Source: Musa acuminata AAA Group
Lineage: Eukaryota; Streptophyta; Magnoliopsida; Zingiberales; Musaceae
DNA length: 64,000 nucleotides
Assembly (NCBI RefSeq): GCF_036884655.1
Contig: NC_088339.1
Span: 32,015,001 to 32,079,000 of the forward strand
Direction of reading: 5' to 3'
This document shows positions 23,540 to 36,050 of the stretch, piece after piece. Position numbers and translations under genes: made by a program. The notes beneath the pieces were generated by a model, which saw only the letters and a list, made by a program, of their open reading frames with translations, did not search any database and was not told the DNA's origin. Position 1 is the first letter of the stretch. The number at the start of each line of letters is the position of its first letter.

Positions 23540-26500
23540 ATGGCTCTCCGGACCCTCTTCACCAAGAAATCCCTAACCCTAGCTTCCGCCTTCCGCCCCA
23601 TTGCCGTCGTATCTGCCGCTGGAGACGAGCGCCTTGGATCGGGTCTCTCGCAGGCCCGGGGCCTCACGGTCGCCGCACTCCCGGACCTCCCCTACGACTA
23701 CGGCGCCCTCGAGCCCGCCATCAGCGGCGAAATCATGAGGCTCCACCACCAGAAGCATCATCAGGCGTACGTCACCAACTACAACAACGCACTCGAGCAG
23801 CTCGAGGCGGCGATCGCGAAGGGGGACGCCACCGCGGTCGTCCGGCTCCAGAGCGCCATCAAATTCAATGGCGGAGGTCCGTGCGCTAGTGCATCTTTTC
23901 TCTTTCACCCTTGTGTTTGCTCGTTTTGGATCGGATTATGGCTTAAAGAACGCCTTGTGGTTTCCATCAGGGTTTTCTGTTACTTCTTTTGGGGTTTTCA
24001 CTTGTATAAGTTTGATCATCTATCAAATTTGTCTGAATTGGATAAGATATACATAGATATATTCTGGAAAGGCTTAATCCACAGTATTATTATGTGGAGA
24101 ATTGGGGATTAGTAGGATTATTATTGGACTTGTCCATTTTCTCCTCCACAATGTTGGTCTGGAGCGGTGAGAGTAATGTAACAACCCAGTTTAATCTTAC
24201 ATTCTGATGCGGGAAGAGAATTGAGTTGGTTTATAAGGTAGATGCGTTTTGGATCGGTGGCGACACAGCAATTCTTAGATTGCATCAATGAAGTCGTACG
24301 TATAGTTGTCAGAAGTCTGCAGGATATACCTAGATATCTGTTGAAGCTGGCTAGTAGTGGGAGTTGAAGATATTGGTTTCATGATACCTGTTGGTCTGAA
24401 TTATTTCAACAAGGGATTTTGATGCTTTCTTGCAGGTCATATCAACCACTCGATCTTCTGGAAAAATCTCAAGCCTGTGAATGTAATTGCAATCTTTCCT
24501 ATTTAATTACATACAGAACATCTTGACTTTGTATCTTTGCTTCCACTATGTTATTATGGACAAAGGAAAATCTTTCAGGAAGGTGGAGGTGAGCCTCCAC
24601 ACAGTTCCCTTGGGTGGGCAATCGACACAGACTTTGGTTCTTTGGAGGCTCTGGTGCAGAAAATGAATGCAGAGGGTGCTGCTTTGCAGGGTTCTGGCTG
24701 GGTGGTGAGTTTGTTTAGTTTAACAATATAGAAGGTCTGTTCGATGTGGTGCATGTTTATCTGGGTGCTTATTGCTTACTTTTTTTTACTATCTTTATAA
24801 CAGTGGCTAGCTTTGGATAAGGGGTTTAAGAAGCTCACTGTCGAAACCACTGCAAATCAGGTAAGACAATCTTCCACAGCCTCATATGTATTATGAATGC
24901 AAGGCTGCTTTCCGCTAACCTCTTATGAACAAAAAATGTTTTTTGTCTATCACTTAATTGCTCAAGAAAAAATCAGAAACTGAATATAAGTTAATCATAA
25001 AACCATCCCATCAATCTAATTTTTCCTTGTTTAGCATGGACATTAAATTCTTTAGCCTATTTACTTCTCAAAAATGTGTATCCAGTTGTATTTTATCTTT
25101 TTTCTTGAGGTATTTGATGAACAAGCAGAACCAAGTGTCTCAAAGATTTTCTCAACATATCAACATTACGGGTCTTGTTTATGTTGTATGGTGGGAAATT
25201 ACTTATATTTAGCTGCTTTCTTTTTCGCTCATATTTAAAACATTAAATGATTCTGTAGTAATCATCATATTTAAGCCAATTTAGTTAAATTGTTTTTCTT
25301 TTTTGTTATTCGTTCTTGGTTTGCTAAACAATACTTCAATAATGCTTGGAGAAACTCTTTATCATTAAGTGTTGTCTCCTTTAACAGACTGGTTGTTTAT
25401 GCATATTATATTTTTTACAGGAGTATTTTGATGCTTTTATGGCAAATTTGAGAAAACTTTTTCCCGAGTTTCTTAGTGTTATAACCGATGTGAATATTAC
25501 ATGCTCCTTTTTAGTATATGCTTTAATCAGACAATTGATTGTGTATGCATCTGCTATAATCCAAAAATAAAAAAACACAAGTGTGCAGTACATGAGTCCA
25601 ATCTCAGGTATACAAGAGTGTAAGCTACATGCTTTTCTTGTCGGAGCATGTCAGTTAGTTCTCATGAAGATTGATCTATTAGTTGTGATCAAACTCATTA
25701 TAGCAAGTAGTTAGATTAATTTGTTTCGATTAAAGCATCATTTGTAGTTCAGTTTGTGGTTTTCTTAAGATTTTATGATGCCATAAAATTATAATACCCC
25801 AACCCTAGCAAGAAATTAGGGGCGATACAATGCCATATTACCATAAGTTACCCAGTGGGAGTGTAAGGTTTGATACAAATTAAATAACTTACACAACACA
25901 TTTATTAACTCAGAAAGCATTTGTTGCATATTCAATAAATTCCTTTACATCTTAAAGGATTTGCATTAATTTTCTTGGTAATGTTTGAATGAGTATATAT
26001 GTCTATATTGCGAAGATCTTGTTATTAATTTTCTTGGTAATGTTTGAATGTGAAGATTTTCGGTTTTCCTCTAGAGCGAGAGTATATTTGATACTGAAAT
26101 GATTGGGTGTATATTGTAATCAATATCTTGCCACTTTAGACAGGTTGGGATGGTATAATTACTATTTTCTTTTCATGTCATAAATGCTATGAGAAAATAG
26201 GAGGTTAATCCTTTAGGCTATACATATGGGAATATAGAGTATCTTGGGTTCTCCAAACAGCTGCCATAATATAATTATTTCTGAAGTTCAATTAATGTCC
26301 TAAAATTTTATAACATTTCAATGATTTGTTTCTAAGCATATGCTTTATCGTTGTTGTATCACAGGATTTAGTAACTTTGAGCCTTTGATGTATGCATTTT
26401 ATGTTCTGGTATTCTTCCATTACTTTTGTTTTATATATGCCTAGAGGGGATTGGCTAACTGCTCTCTTTACAGGATCCACTAGTGACCAAAGGTGCAAAC

Positions 26501-28319
26501 TTGGTTCCTTTGCTAGGTATTGATGTGTGGGAACACGCATACTACCTGCAGGTATATATGTTAGCCTCTTCTATGTTTACCAACTAATATCTGTAGATTG
26601 TCAGAAAGTAGGTCATGTTGATGCAATATCACTCTTTAGGAGCATACAAATCATGGTTTGCCTTACTAGTCCATACCAATGTACCGACCGACATCAATAT
26701 GGTATGTACTAAGCTGTACTGATGTAGTGACATATAGTATGGTAGGATATATCGACATATCAGTATGTATCGCCTATATCGGTCCCTTGTTAGATCGGTC
26801 TGTACCGCCCATACCAGGTGGTACGCCACAGCATGATGAACCTTGATACAACTGTGGTGATCATACGAGAAATATAAAGATGTGCTTGGATTTATGCATG
26901 TTTATGCCTTTACATACATCTCACATACAAACATGTATATAAATTTGTGTGTGAAGTATTGAATATGCAGGTGGTAAGTTATCAGATAACACATTTGCAA
27001 TATATGTTGGTGCATCTGCTATTAATATATTTAACAAAACATAATCAAGCACAAACAAATAGTAGATAAAAAATAAAGGGATAAATATATGCCACAGTCA
27101 AATCGTGAACTTATAAAATATTTTTGTACTTACTAAGAAGCTAATGAGAAGTTGTAGGAAAAATATCAATTTAACTAGATTATATACTTGGCCATGTAAT
27201 AAAATATTAAAATAGTCTGTACAAGTGACAATGAGAAGACATTTAACCCAAAATGTGATCACATCTCATGCTTAATACAGACATTATAATTGTTAGTTTC
27301 AACATATGTGGTCACACATGTAGCTGCATTTGCTGCATACTTAAGCAGCATCTGCCTTATGTGATGTGGTATCATGATGGCATATGCATACCCAATTGCA
27401 ATATGATATATATTACTTTCTAAAAATGTGATACAAATTGAATGTTCAAATGTAAGAATATCCAAAAGCTAATAGCAAATATCCCACCGAGTAATAAAAC
27501 ATTTAACAAATAGATCGCAAAATATAGCTTGACTGTGACTATATCATTGTATAAAGGTTTTTTTGGTAATTTTCTGTTTTGGGAATTTTGATATGATATA
27601 CCTGATGATGGTTTACCTTTGGTTGAAGAAGTGATATCAGAAGGGAATTCTATAACTGAGAGCTAGAACTGCTTGGCCTTTTACATCTGCACCACTGTTG
27701 CATGGACATGGGATTCTGATAAAATGTGTATTCTTGTCCTATGTGGCATGTCCATGGTGAAGACAAAAAAAGAAAAAAATGCTTGCATTTTTCTAGGATG
27801 CGGGAAAAAAAAAGCTTTGTCCATTCACATGAATTGGGACATGGTCTAGATGGACAGTTATCATGCCAATTTTGATGTGTAAGAACGAGGACAGTACTGA
27901 TTTTAATATGCTTGACTTGGAAGAATAGGTTGGACAGATTTGTTGATTCCTTATCTATCTAGATGGATAAGATGACTAAACCTAGCACTGGGATCAGTTT
28001 TTCACTTTCTGCAACTGATGTTGGCAATGAACGTGGTTAGATTCTAGGGATTTAACTATGCATCTTCAATTCACTCCCGTTCCTTAAATAATTCATAACT
28101 TTGTTTTGAAATCTCATTGCACATGATGATTGGTTTCGTTTTGGGATTCGGACTCCTAGACCTTTTGATGTGTTTGTACATAGCATGTAAGTGTTATTTC
28201 TGAACCATGTTTCCACTTTGTTGCAGTACAAAAATGTGAGGCCAGACTATCTGAAGAACATATGGAAGGTTATAGACTGGAAATATGCTAGCGAAGTGTA
28301 TGAGAAGGAGACCGCCTGA
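23540..28319 (+). CDS. MSD1: Superoxide dismutase [Mn], mitochondrial
   Basis: Converts superoxide to oxygen and hydrogen peroxide in the mitochondrial matrix. Exons are 23540-23876, 24436-24482, 24579-24704, 24804-24860, 26474-26551 and 28227-28319, giving 245 residues. The N-terminus ([20 protein letters not shown]) is basic and Ser/Leu-rich like a mitochondrial presequence, with mature enzyme starting near [13 protein letters not shown]. The metal ligands are all in place: His69 in LHHQKHH, His117 in INHSIFW, and Asp206 and His210 in DVWEHAYY. Other family signatures are [24 protein letters not shown] and [20 protein letters not shown]. Introns 4 and 5 are each about 1.6-1.7 kb, and intron 5 contains a MITE-like repeat. 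Nothing looks broken. Confidence 0.97.
25965..26050 (+). repeat. Short direct repeat in MnSOD intron 4
   Basis: A 27-base segment beginning ATTAATTTTCTTGG occurs twice, at 25965-25991 and 26024-26050. The period is about 59 bases. Confidence 0.8.
26651..26850. mobile_element. TACCG-rich interspersed repeat (MITE-like), copy B
   Basis: Same style as the block at 20744-20937: starts TCATGGTTTGC, is rich in CCATACCA, GTACCGACC and CTGTACCGCCC motifs, and ends GATGAACCTTGAT. It lies about 100 bases into intron 5 of the MnSOD gene. The shared ends and composition support a family. Sequence between the ends has diverged considerably from copy A. Confidence 0.45.
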
Positions 28320-31300
28320 TGTATCACCTTTCTATTCCCTGGGTGAATTTTCCGGCATGTAATTCCCCCATTGTGTTTACTTAGAGGACTTCTGTATCCA
28401 AAAAAGAATAAGGAGGGCCTGTCCTGTCTCGGATGCAGGTACACTTTTGATCTAGGTTCCAAGAATCTGTCACTACTTGTTCATGCCCTGTTTTTTTATG
28501 CTCTCTACTAGTAGAACTACTGCTTGTGCCAATGCGGCAACTGGAGTATCACAATATGCAGTGTGCACCTAGCGCTATTAGATTCTTTGGCTGCATCCAT
28601 CTGGGAGTGCGGGGTTCATGGTATGTCACCTGTTTGAGAAACTGGCACAGAGCAAAAAGGGGTCAATTTTCCACCTTAGTATTTTCTGGTTGTATCCAAA
28701 TGGTGAGCCGGTGCTTCCATGAACTCGACACTCCCAGCCAATTAGCAAGTAAAAGGACTATTCTCTCTCACATCTTTGAGTTGCAAGTTTGACTAGGTTG
28801 TAGTTCCTTTCCGTTTATTTTCTGATGATTCCCTTTTGTCATTGAAGATCGACTCCGTCGGCGGAAGGTATTGTTGACTACTACTATGAATCAAAAGAGT
28901 TAGGGACTCGATGCATCTCCAGCATTACTAGGCTCCTGTCTTTTGCTTTTGTAGGGCTACATATGCCATCGCTACTCCCTCTGCTGCGTGTATATTGCTT
29001 TATTTGCGGGTATATAGTTCGTATGCAGATCATGTGAGCAAGCCATTACTGATAATGAACATACATATGTTATATCGAGGGTTTCAATCATTCATATCTG
29101 AAAAGGAGATTGGAATACTCACCATCGAGTCGAATTAAGTAATTGAGTTCATTTCCAATCTCGAATATGAGGAGAGACTTGAAACAGTTCTTGGAGAATC
29201 CTTGAATACTGTGTGGAGGATGTTATGTTGCAGCTGAAATATGCCACATTGATCAGAATGTACTTCGGTGTATTTTGTTCCACCAATCCCACTACGAACT
29301 CTTGTTCCTGCTACATTTCATGAATAGCAACAACTTCTCTCACCTTTTTAACTTTGAAGGGAAGAAAAGAAGGTAAAAGAGAACTCAGCCAATCCTTTCA
29401 GGCCTAAAGCACTTAATTCCATACAGAGAGCTGCAGAAATGGCAGGCAAAACAGCATACTGAAACTTTGGCAAGCCTTCTCGCTGCTGCCAGGAGAAACG
29501 GAAAACTCTCCAAACCCCAAACATGTTTTTGTAGATGGAGAGGAAGCAACAAAAAAATGAGGACTGGCGCTATGTTTTCAGCATCATTTGGCCGCATGTG
29601 CTTCTCTGCTATGCTAGCTTGTGAACCTCTCTTTCTTTCTTCTTGGTATTCAGGGTCCGTTGGTTTCCTGCACACTCTGAGCCTCCTGTTGGCTACCACT
29701 GGTCATTAAGGATGCTTCACCCGATGGAGAAGTGTGGTGAGAGATGAATCTCTCATGTTCATCATTCTATGTTGGCTGTTCTTTGCAGAAATGAAAGGCA
29801 ACTATCTCTTTGCCATGATATGCTTGAAAGTCTGATTGCTATGATTGTGATGAGCTCCACTGCCAACCCCTAATCTTGCACCGCAATGATCGAACCACAA
29901 TAAATTCTTAGATCACCACCCACCTAGATTTTGGTTGCATGCAGGTTTGGCAAAGGCCTACCTACCCTATTGATAGATTTTTGAATGGCCATCACCCTAC
30001 GCGGTCTTCCATCTTCCATCTTGCTTGGGGCTGATACTCCACCGGTGTAGCTATCACTGAAGCTAAGAAAACAAAAGAGCATCAAACCAAACAGGACAAG
30101 AACAACTCGATAAAGTGGAATAGTTCATGCTGTTCATAAGTGCACAAGATCCAGCTCTGCATGCCTCAACTCTGCGAAGGGTGTTGAGGACAGCAATTGT
30201 CTCTCTGCAGATGGACCCAAGTCTGGTCCCCGATCCTGTAGAGGACGCAATGCTTCTGTTGACATAAGGACACTGCTATGCCCACTTGCAACTTTCATAG
30301 GCCATGTACTGTGCGATGACAAGTGCAGCAGTTCTGAGATCATGGAAGATTGATAACTTTTTTTCATTTCAGAACATGTATGTATGTGCAATCACATTAT
30401 GAGACAAATCCGTAGAATTTTATATCATTGTTATATTTGCTATGGTAAACTTATTTCCTTGCCAAGTAAATAATCCGAGTTCAATTTTTTTGAGCAAGAC
30501 TGCATACTCTGCTGCTTATAAACCCAAGAAAGGTGCCTTCAAATACCTTAGTGAAGAGTTGCAAAGAATCCAAAACATCATATTTTCAGCTTTTGATGGA
30601 TTATGAAGGAAAATATCTGAATTATCTTAAGTTGCATGCATTTAAAAGACATGAAATAGAGCTTAAATTTTCCACCTTATTTCCATCTACTAAGCAAGCT
30701 CTAGAAAGACTGAGCTAATCATATCATATACATATGAAGACCACATAAAGGCAAATAAAGTATGCCAAGACTTCCAACCCTAACCAATATTTTGAATTAT
30801 GATGATTAAAAAAAAAGAAGATCTTTAAATAAAATATAGAATTCATAATTTCTCAAGTATTTTTAATGTTTTTTTCTCAGATGTCAGGAATAATTCTTCT
30901 GAAGAGAACCAAAAGGACATCTGAAATACATGGTCTCCTGGTGAATTCAGATGTCAGGGGTTTTTCCTCTGCCCTCTGTTACTAACTCCAATCAGTATGG
31001 AACCCTTTTTCCTCTTTCATGTTGATCAAAGCTCATCATCTTTTTGTAGTTTTGACTATCCTTGATGGTATAGAGTCCAATGCCTCATGTACTGACATTC
31101 CATGACACAAGCAACCTTTACTGCTTCCATGCTTCCCTCTGGTAGTTTTGCTTTACTGAAAGCTTCCTTTATTTCTTTTTTATCTTGGGACACAAGAGGA
31201 GGAAACTTCATTATCTACTTGGTGTATGTGACTCTATCCGCCCATCTTTCTATGACAGGGATATATGTGATGTCAACATTAATATTAAAACAGACAATGT

Positions 31301-32336
31301 GATGTTAGAATGTTATGATAAGATTGTTCTTTTGCGATTAGATGACTAAGATCATTGATCCTTTTAGAATCCTGTACTGGCAGAAACCTTGGGTGTCCTT
31401 CTGTCTATCTATACTGAAGTGGATAAATCACATTAGATTTCAGGTTGATGTTAGCTTCCACATTCGATAAATGGAGATCATATGCATTGAATGACACACA
31501 TTTGGTGACCACATCATCCTTCAATGTGTTTAGGTCTTGATTCAATAATCCACTGAAGTAGTTTTTTCCACCTGAGTCAGCCAAGAGTTAGATATCCATA
31601 TGAGGTGGTGGGTGGAATGCCACCTACCACATTTAGCTAAATGACCTAACTTGGATATAATTAACACATAAAGAGACAAATAAGCAACGAAAGGATCGTT
31701 CATCAACTGTATCGACGTCGATACAAATATAAAGCGGTCCTCACTTGTTATCGTCGCTCTTTTTATCCACGATCCCTCGGTAACACTGTCGTCCGCCACC
31801 ACCGACATCATTCGTCATCCCCAATTGGAACATTAAAGTTGGTGCGGTATGTATGATCTCGAAGTAAACAGATCATATGTGATTTGTTGCACTTAGCCAG
31901 CTAAAAGAATTAGATAGATTCATGCAAAACAAAAGTGAAGCTGTTTGGGTTGTGAGCCGAAGAACAACCATCAAGTTTGGAGTCCACGAATCTGTGCAAC
32001 CGAGCCATCAACCACAGATTAAATGTGTTCCCGATGAAGCTCTCACCACCACACAATCCCGAGTATCATTTTGCATGTCCTGAGCATGAGATTCATCATG
32101 GATAGAGAGAGAGAGGTTTTCGTAGAGTTCTTGGACCACCACATATTGACAGATTGGCATGACAAGCCTTGTTGAGTTGTAAGGATGTTTAGGATGGGAC
32201 TAATTGATTGGTGATCATGACCTCCTCCTACTTGCAAGCAAACTAGTGTTCTCTCCTTTGTGATTGTCCAGCAATGGTGGCAAAGGAACAAACACATGCA
32301 ATGGAGAAGGAGAAAACTTGGAAGCCGAACATAGCA
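28320..32336. other. MnSOD 3' flank and 4 kb spacer, no gene recognised
   Basis: The first several hundred bases are likely MnSOD 3' UTR. Open frames of up to 104 codons occur (for example 29385-29699 minus, 30134-30391 minus, 31542-31811 minus), but none resembles a family I know and codon use is not convincing. The last ~300 bases are downstream of the minus-strand OVATE gene. Confidence 0.5.
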
Positions 32337-33167
32337 TTACATTCTAAGATCAGTTAGAGCAAACCAAACATGTTCGAAAACCTTGATGATGTCTTCGTGA
32401 TACTCCTTGGAGTTCAGTGACAAGTAGCAAGCGAGCAGCTCCTCCAAATCCTTCAGCTCGTGCAGGTTGTTCTCCACGATCATCTCCACCATCGACTTGG
32501 TGAAGTCCCTGCGGGGATTGGAGGACGATTTGATGATCACCAAGCTCTCGGACACTGCTCTTCGCTGCCGCATCGCCATCTTCCTCCTGCTCTCAACCCT
32601 GGGAGAGTTCTGCCCGATTCTATTGCGATGAACTCCTGATGCTGATCTCCTTGCCGCTGTCCCGTGATGATGCTTAGTGGAAACACGAGCGTCATGCGGT
32701 GCAGGCTTTAGCACTTCCTTCTTCACTGGCTTTGTTAGTATGGGAGGCAGGTTGAGCTCCGATGCCACTTCCAAGCTGCTGTCGGCCGTGGTGACGAAGG
32801 AAGAGGCATGGAAGCCGTCACTGTTTGGGATCTCAGGCATCATGGATTCAGCGTTGCACACGGAGGCTAAACTGCGACGACGATGATGACGGCAACAATG
32901 GCAGTCTGCCGGAGAGGCCATGGCGTTGACTGGGGAGCGAGCAGGTGTCTCTGCTCTCTCTATGGTGGGGATGTAGGAGGAGGCTCGGTTGGGAAGGTGG
33001 TGATGCTGCTTGGGCTGTGGAAGTGGAGGGAGAGTTGATGCAGAAGCCAAGCCTTTCTTCATGGAATGCCGCATGCTGTGGCTTCTATTGGCTCTGCCGA
33101 TACCTTTAAGCTTGCAGAACCAAGAGTTGGAGATGATATGAGATAGCTTGAACCTATAATTTCCCAT
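32337..33167 (-). CDS. OFP: Ovate family protein (OFP), transcriptional repressor
   Basis: Plant-specific regulator of organ shape; family members repress transcription and interact with TALE homeodomain and TRM proteins. Single exon, 276 residues, intronless as usual for the family. The N-terminus MGNYRFKLSHIISNSWFCKL matches the conserved start of OFP1/2/4-type proteins. The middle is basic and rich in Ser/His/Arg, with nuclear-signal-like clusters (CRHHRRRS, ARRSASG, RRKMAMRQRR). The OVATE domain is at the C-terminus (about 209-272): VIIKSSSNPRRDFTKSMVEM, IVENNLHELKDLEELLACYL, SLNSKEYHEDIIKVF. The start is the first ATG and matches the family N-terminus. A second, short OFP lies divergently 2.5 kb away at 35712. 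Confidence 0.95.
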   Translation of the reverse strand: MGNYRFKLSHIISNSWFCKLKGIGRANRSHSMRHSMKKGLASASTLPPLPQPKQHHHLPNRASSYIPTIERAETPARSPVNAMASPADCHCCRHHRRRSLASVCNAESMMPEIPNSDGFHASSFVTTADSSLEVASELNLPPILTKPVKKEVLKPAPHDARVSTKHHHGTAARRSASGVHRNRIGQNSPRVESRRKMAMRQRRAVSESLVIIKSSSNPRRDFTKSMVEMIVENNLHELKDLEELLACYLSLNSKEYHEDIIKVFEHVWFALTDLRM

Positions 33168-33300
33168 CTATGGTGACTTAATCCTCGAAGAGAAGGATAT
33201 CCTTCACAGAAACACTAAATCATCTCAGCAAATGGTAGCAAGGAACAGCCTATGGATTCCATCTTGCATCGGTCTCCTATCTTTTGTTGTGAGGTAGTGT

Positions 33301-33419
33301 TCCTAACCTTCTCTAGGGGAAGAGCTAAGCATACACAAGTAGATGGATTCTCTCTCTCTCTCTCTCTCTCTGTTGCTAACCTTCTCTAGGGGAAGAGCTA
33401 AGCATACACAAGTAGATGG

Positions 33420-33468
<49 letters not shown>
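33301..33468 (+). repeat. 73-bp tandem duplication with two (CT)n tracts
   Basis: A segment running from CTAACCTTCTCTAGGGG to AGTAGATGGATT, then (CT)n, occurs twice with a period of 73 bases (CTAACCTT at 33303 and 33376). The second CT tract is much longer and ends near 33467. It lies 130-300 bases upstream of the minus-strand OFP start, so probably in its promoter or leader. An AGA-type trinucleotide tract follows at about 33537-33562. Confidence 0.9.
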
Positions 33469-33469
<1 letters not shown>

Positions 33470-33562
33470 GTCAAATTTGTATAGGTTTTGGAGGGTGGAG
33501 GGAGATAAATAGAGAGAAAAGAGAGCGGCGTAAAGAAGAAGAAGAAGAAGAAGAAGAAGAAG

Positions 33563-35711
33563 AGTGGGTTTGTGTCTCTACGTTGATGATAGGTTCAAAC
33601 TAAGAAAACATTTTCTTAAAAGGCAAAAATCTAGAAGAATCAGTCCCTCCATATCTCAATTTTATAGCATTATCAGAACTTTTGACAAGTGAAATGGATG
33701 TGACTATGAGGTTTTGATAGACGGCAAGGAAGAAAGAGTTCGGTAGGGGTCCATTGCGATCATTGATTGCAGGTGTTGGTGAGGAATGTGCTGTTGCACC
33801 CAAATTTATTATGCCTCCAAAATGATTAGCTCAAATCTCTGTAAACACATTGTTCTATTAGCCCTGTCAGACACAAGTATATTTATGCCTTCAATAATAC
33901 AACATCAATAACAATAACGATATTGTAAATTTTAATTATTTGGAATTGATTATATTGATCTTTTCTAGATTTATAAAAAAAAATTATGTATTTAGTTAAA
34001 TTTATAAAATAAATTATTTATAATATTTAAATCTCTACTTATAGTTTCTATTAAGATCATTTTAGGTTTTTCCTTACTTCTTTTCTTATCACTAATATTA
34101 ATTATTTTATATTTTCTTACTATCGTATCCAAAGTGATATATAATTATTCATAAATAAAAATATTTTTTTAAATAATTTTCATTTAAAAGTATCTCCTCA
34201 ACACATACTCATATCATATTTTAAATGGATTTTTTCTTATCTTGAGATATAATTGTTCATAAATAGAAATAATATTTTCCTATTTTTTCTAATAACTCTA
34301 CATATTCATCTCAACATTTTCATCTCGGTAACATAAACTTTGTGTATATATTTTTTCCTAACACATAGATCGATAAAATATTATTGATCTCATAATTATC
34401 TTATATTTTTTTAATCTCAAATATATATTTTTTTTTCCTCATCATTTTAACCATCATATTTTTACTTTATTAATAATATTTTTATCAATTTTTTATTTTT
34501 ATTAAATAATTAATAATCTAAAAAATTTTAACCACACACGATTACTTTTAATGAAATTATTAATAAAAAAGGTATTGATGTGCATATATGACGCCATATA
34601 AGATTTGTGTGGTGAATACGTGAGATGTGAAATGACCGACATATTCACGTCAAGTTCGCTCAATAGGCGGAACTATGGCTTATCTGATGTATATGTCACA
34701 CGTGGCAGCACAAGAGCTGTTTAGATCTATTGGATCCTGAATGTGACACCACTGTCATTTTAATAATATGTAATCATTAGAGCGTCATGTCACAAATTAA
34801 TAATATTTAATTTTTCATTCATGTTCATCTCAAATTTAATTAAAAATTATAAATTAATTTAATTTAATTGAGTGGGATAAACATAGATACCTATATAAAT
34901 CCAACCTCATAGGTATGTTATGTGGGCTTAGGTCGGCCCAAGTAATACATGGATTCTAAAATAGAAGCTTGGTTGATTGAAGATTGGGGAAATCTTACCT
35001 AGGGTTTATAAGCCACAATCTTGATCCAACCCAATCCAAACCTAGATTGAGATTTTTCCTACCTAAACCGTACTGATCAGGGCTAATCTTAATTTAGATT
35101 CTTCTCACAAATAAATAAATAAATGAATTAAGAAAAATTATAAGAGTTTATTAGGGAGATGTCGATGATGTTCGGATCAATCTAATTTGGTTCGAGCTAG
35201 TATGCACAAAAAAACTTATGGGTCGAAAAGACCTCATATGTTCTTCGATCAAATATCGACCTAATAGAGTTTTTATACATATATATATATATATATTATT
35301 GATCGGATCCGTCCTTCCTTTGTTGGATATATTATCATACGTCGATTCATGACGGTCATAAATATTTTTTCTATCAATAATATTATTTATTATAAAAAAT
35401 CCTTAAAAGGAGTTTCAGAATTTACATTTTAATATTTAAACAAGCTTAAAATGTAAACTGTACTCAAATATTTAACCTAAGTGAGCTCCACTCCAACACT
35501 GCATGAATACTATAACAAACGATCCCACGCATGCATGTCATCCGTAGCTCCGACCCTCAAAGAGAACGAGAGAGTGGAATGGTAAAGCAACCATTCCTTT
35601 CTCTTCCTTACACTGCACTCCATCGCCGTATGATGCTACCCTTGGCTTCCTTCGACTCCAAGCTCCTCATCCAGCCATGCAAAAGGCTCTCCCGGCTTCT
35701 CACCCTCCCCT
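33563..35711. other. AT-rich spacer between the divergent OFP genes
   Basis: Strongly AT-rich from about 33900 to 34900, with T/A-only stretches. A short (AT)n tract lies near 35277-35297. The last ~200 bases are GC-richer and form the 5' region of the short OFP. No additional gene seen. Confidence 0.5.
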
Positions 35712-36050
35712 ATGCAGCCCCTTATTAGCTTCCTTCTTGAGCCTCTGCAAAGGACCCAAGTGAAGCAGCAGCAGCAGAAGATGAAGGAGTCGTCTCCGCC
35801 GACAAGCATGACGGACAGAGAAGACAAAGGGGTGGAGGCGGCGTGCCGGAGCTTCGAGAAGTATCTGGTGGAGATGATGGTGGAGGATGGGACGGTGAGG
35901 GAGCTGACGGACGTGGAGGAGCTCCTCCGCTCTTGGAACAGCTTGACGTCTCCTGTCTTCGTTGATCTGGTGTGCAGGTTCTACGGGGAGCTTTGCAGTG
36001 ACCTCTTCTCCGGCAGTCGAGAACATGAGATGCACGATGAAGCCATGTGA
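35712..36050 (+). CDS. OFP: Short OVATE-domain protein (small OFP)
   Basis: Single-exon ORF of 112 residues, nearly all OVATE domain: ACRSFEKYLVEMMVEDGTVR, ELTDVEELLRSWNSL and VFVDLVCRFYGELCSDLF align by eye with the OVATE core of the neighbouring OFP (KSMVEMIVENN, LKDLEELLACYLSLNS). The N-terminal 40 residues are Gln/Lys-rich (VKQQQQKMKESS). It lacks the long basic N-terminal region of typical OFPs, so it belongs to the short group or is a truncated copy. ATG 35712 is the first in-frame Met after the upstream stop. The reading frame at 35531-35728 is in another frame and unrelated. Confidence 0.85.
   Translation: MQPLISFLLEPLQRTQVKQQQQKMKESSPPTSMTDREDKGVEAACRSFEKYLVEMMVEDGTVRELTDVEELLRSWNSLTSPVFVDLVCRFYGELCSDLFSGSREHEMHDEAM

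Noticed and set aside
25431..25500. Possible extra exon in MnSOD intron 4 (frame [18 protein letters not shown])
   Set aside because: MnSOD is complete and in phase without it, no similarity to the enzyme, and no family recognised.
29385..29709. Overlapping 104-codon (minus) and 80-codon (plus) frames
   Set aside because: No recognised domain; both strands are open over the same stretch, which argues for chance.
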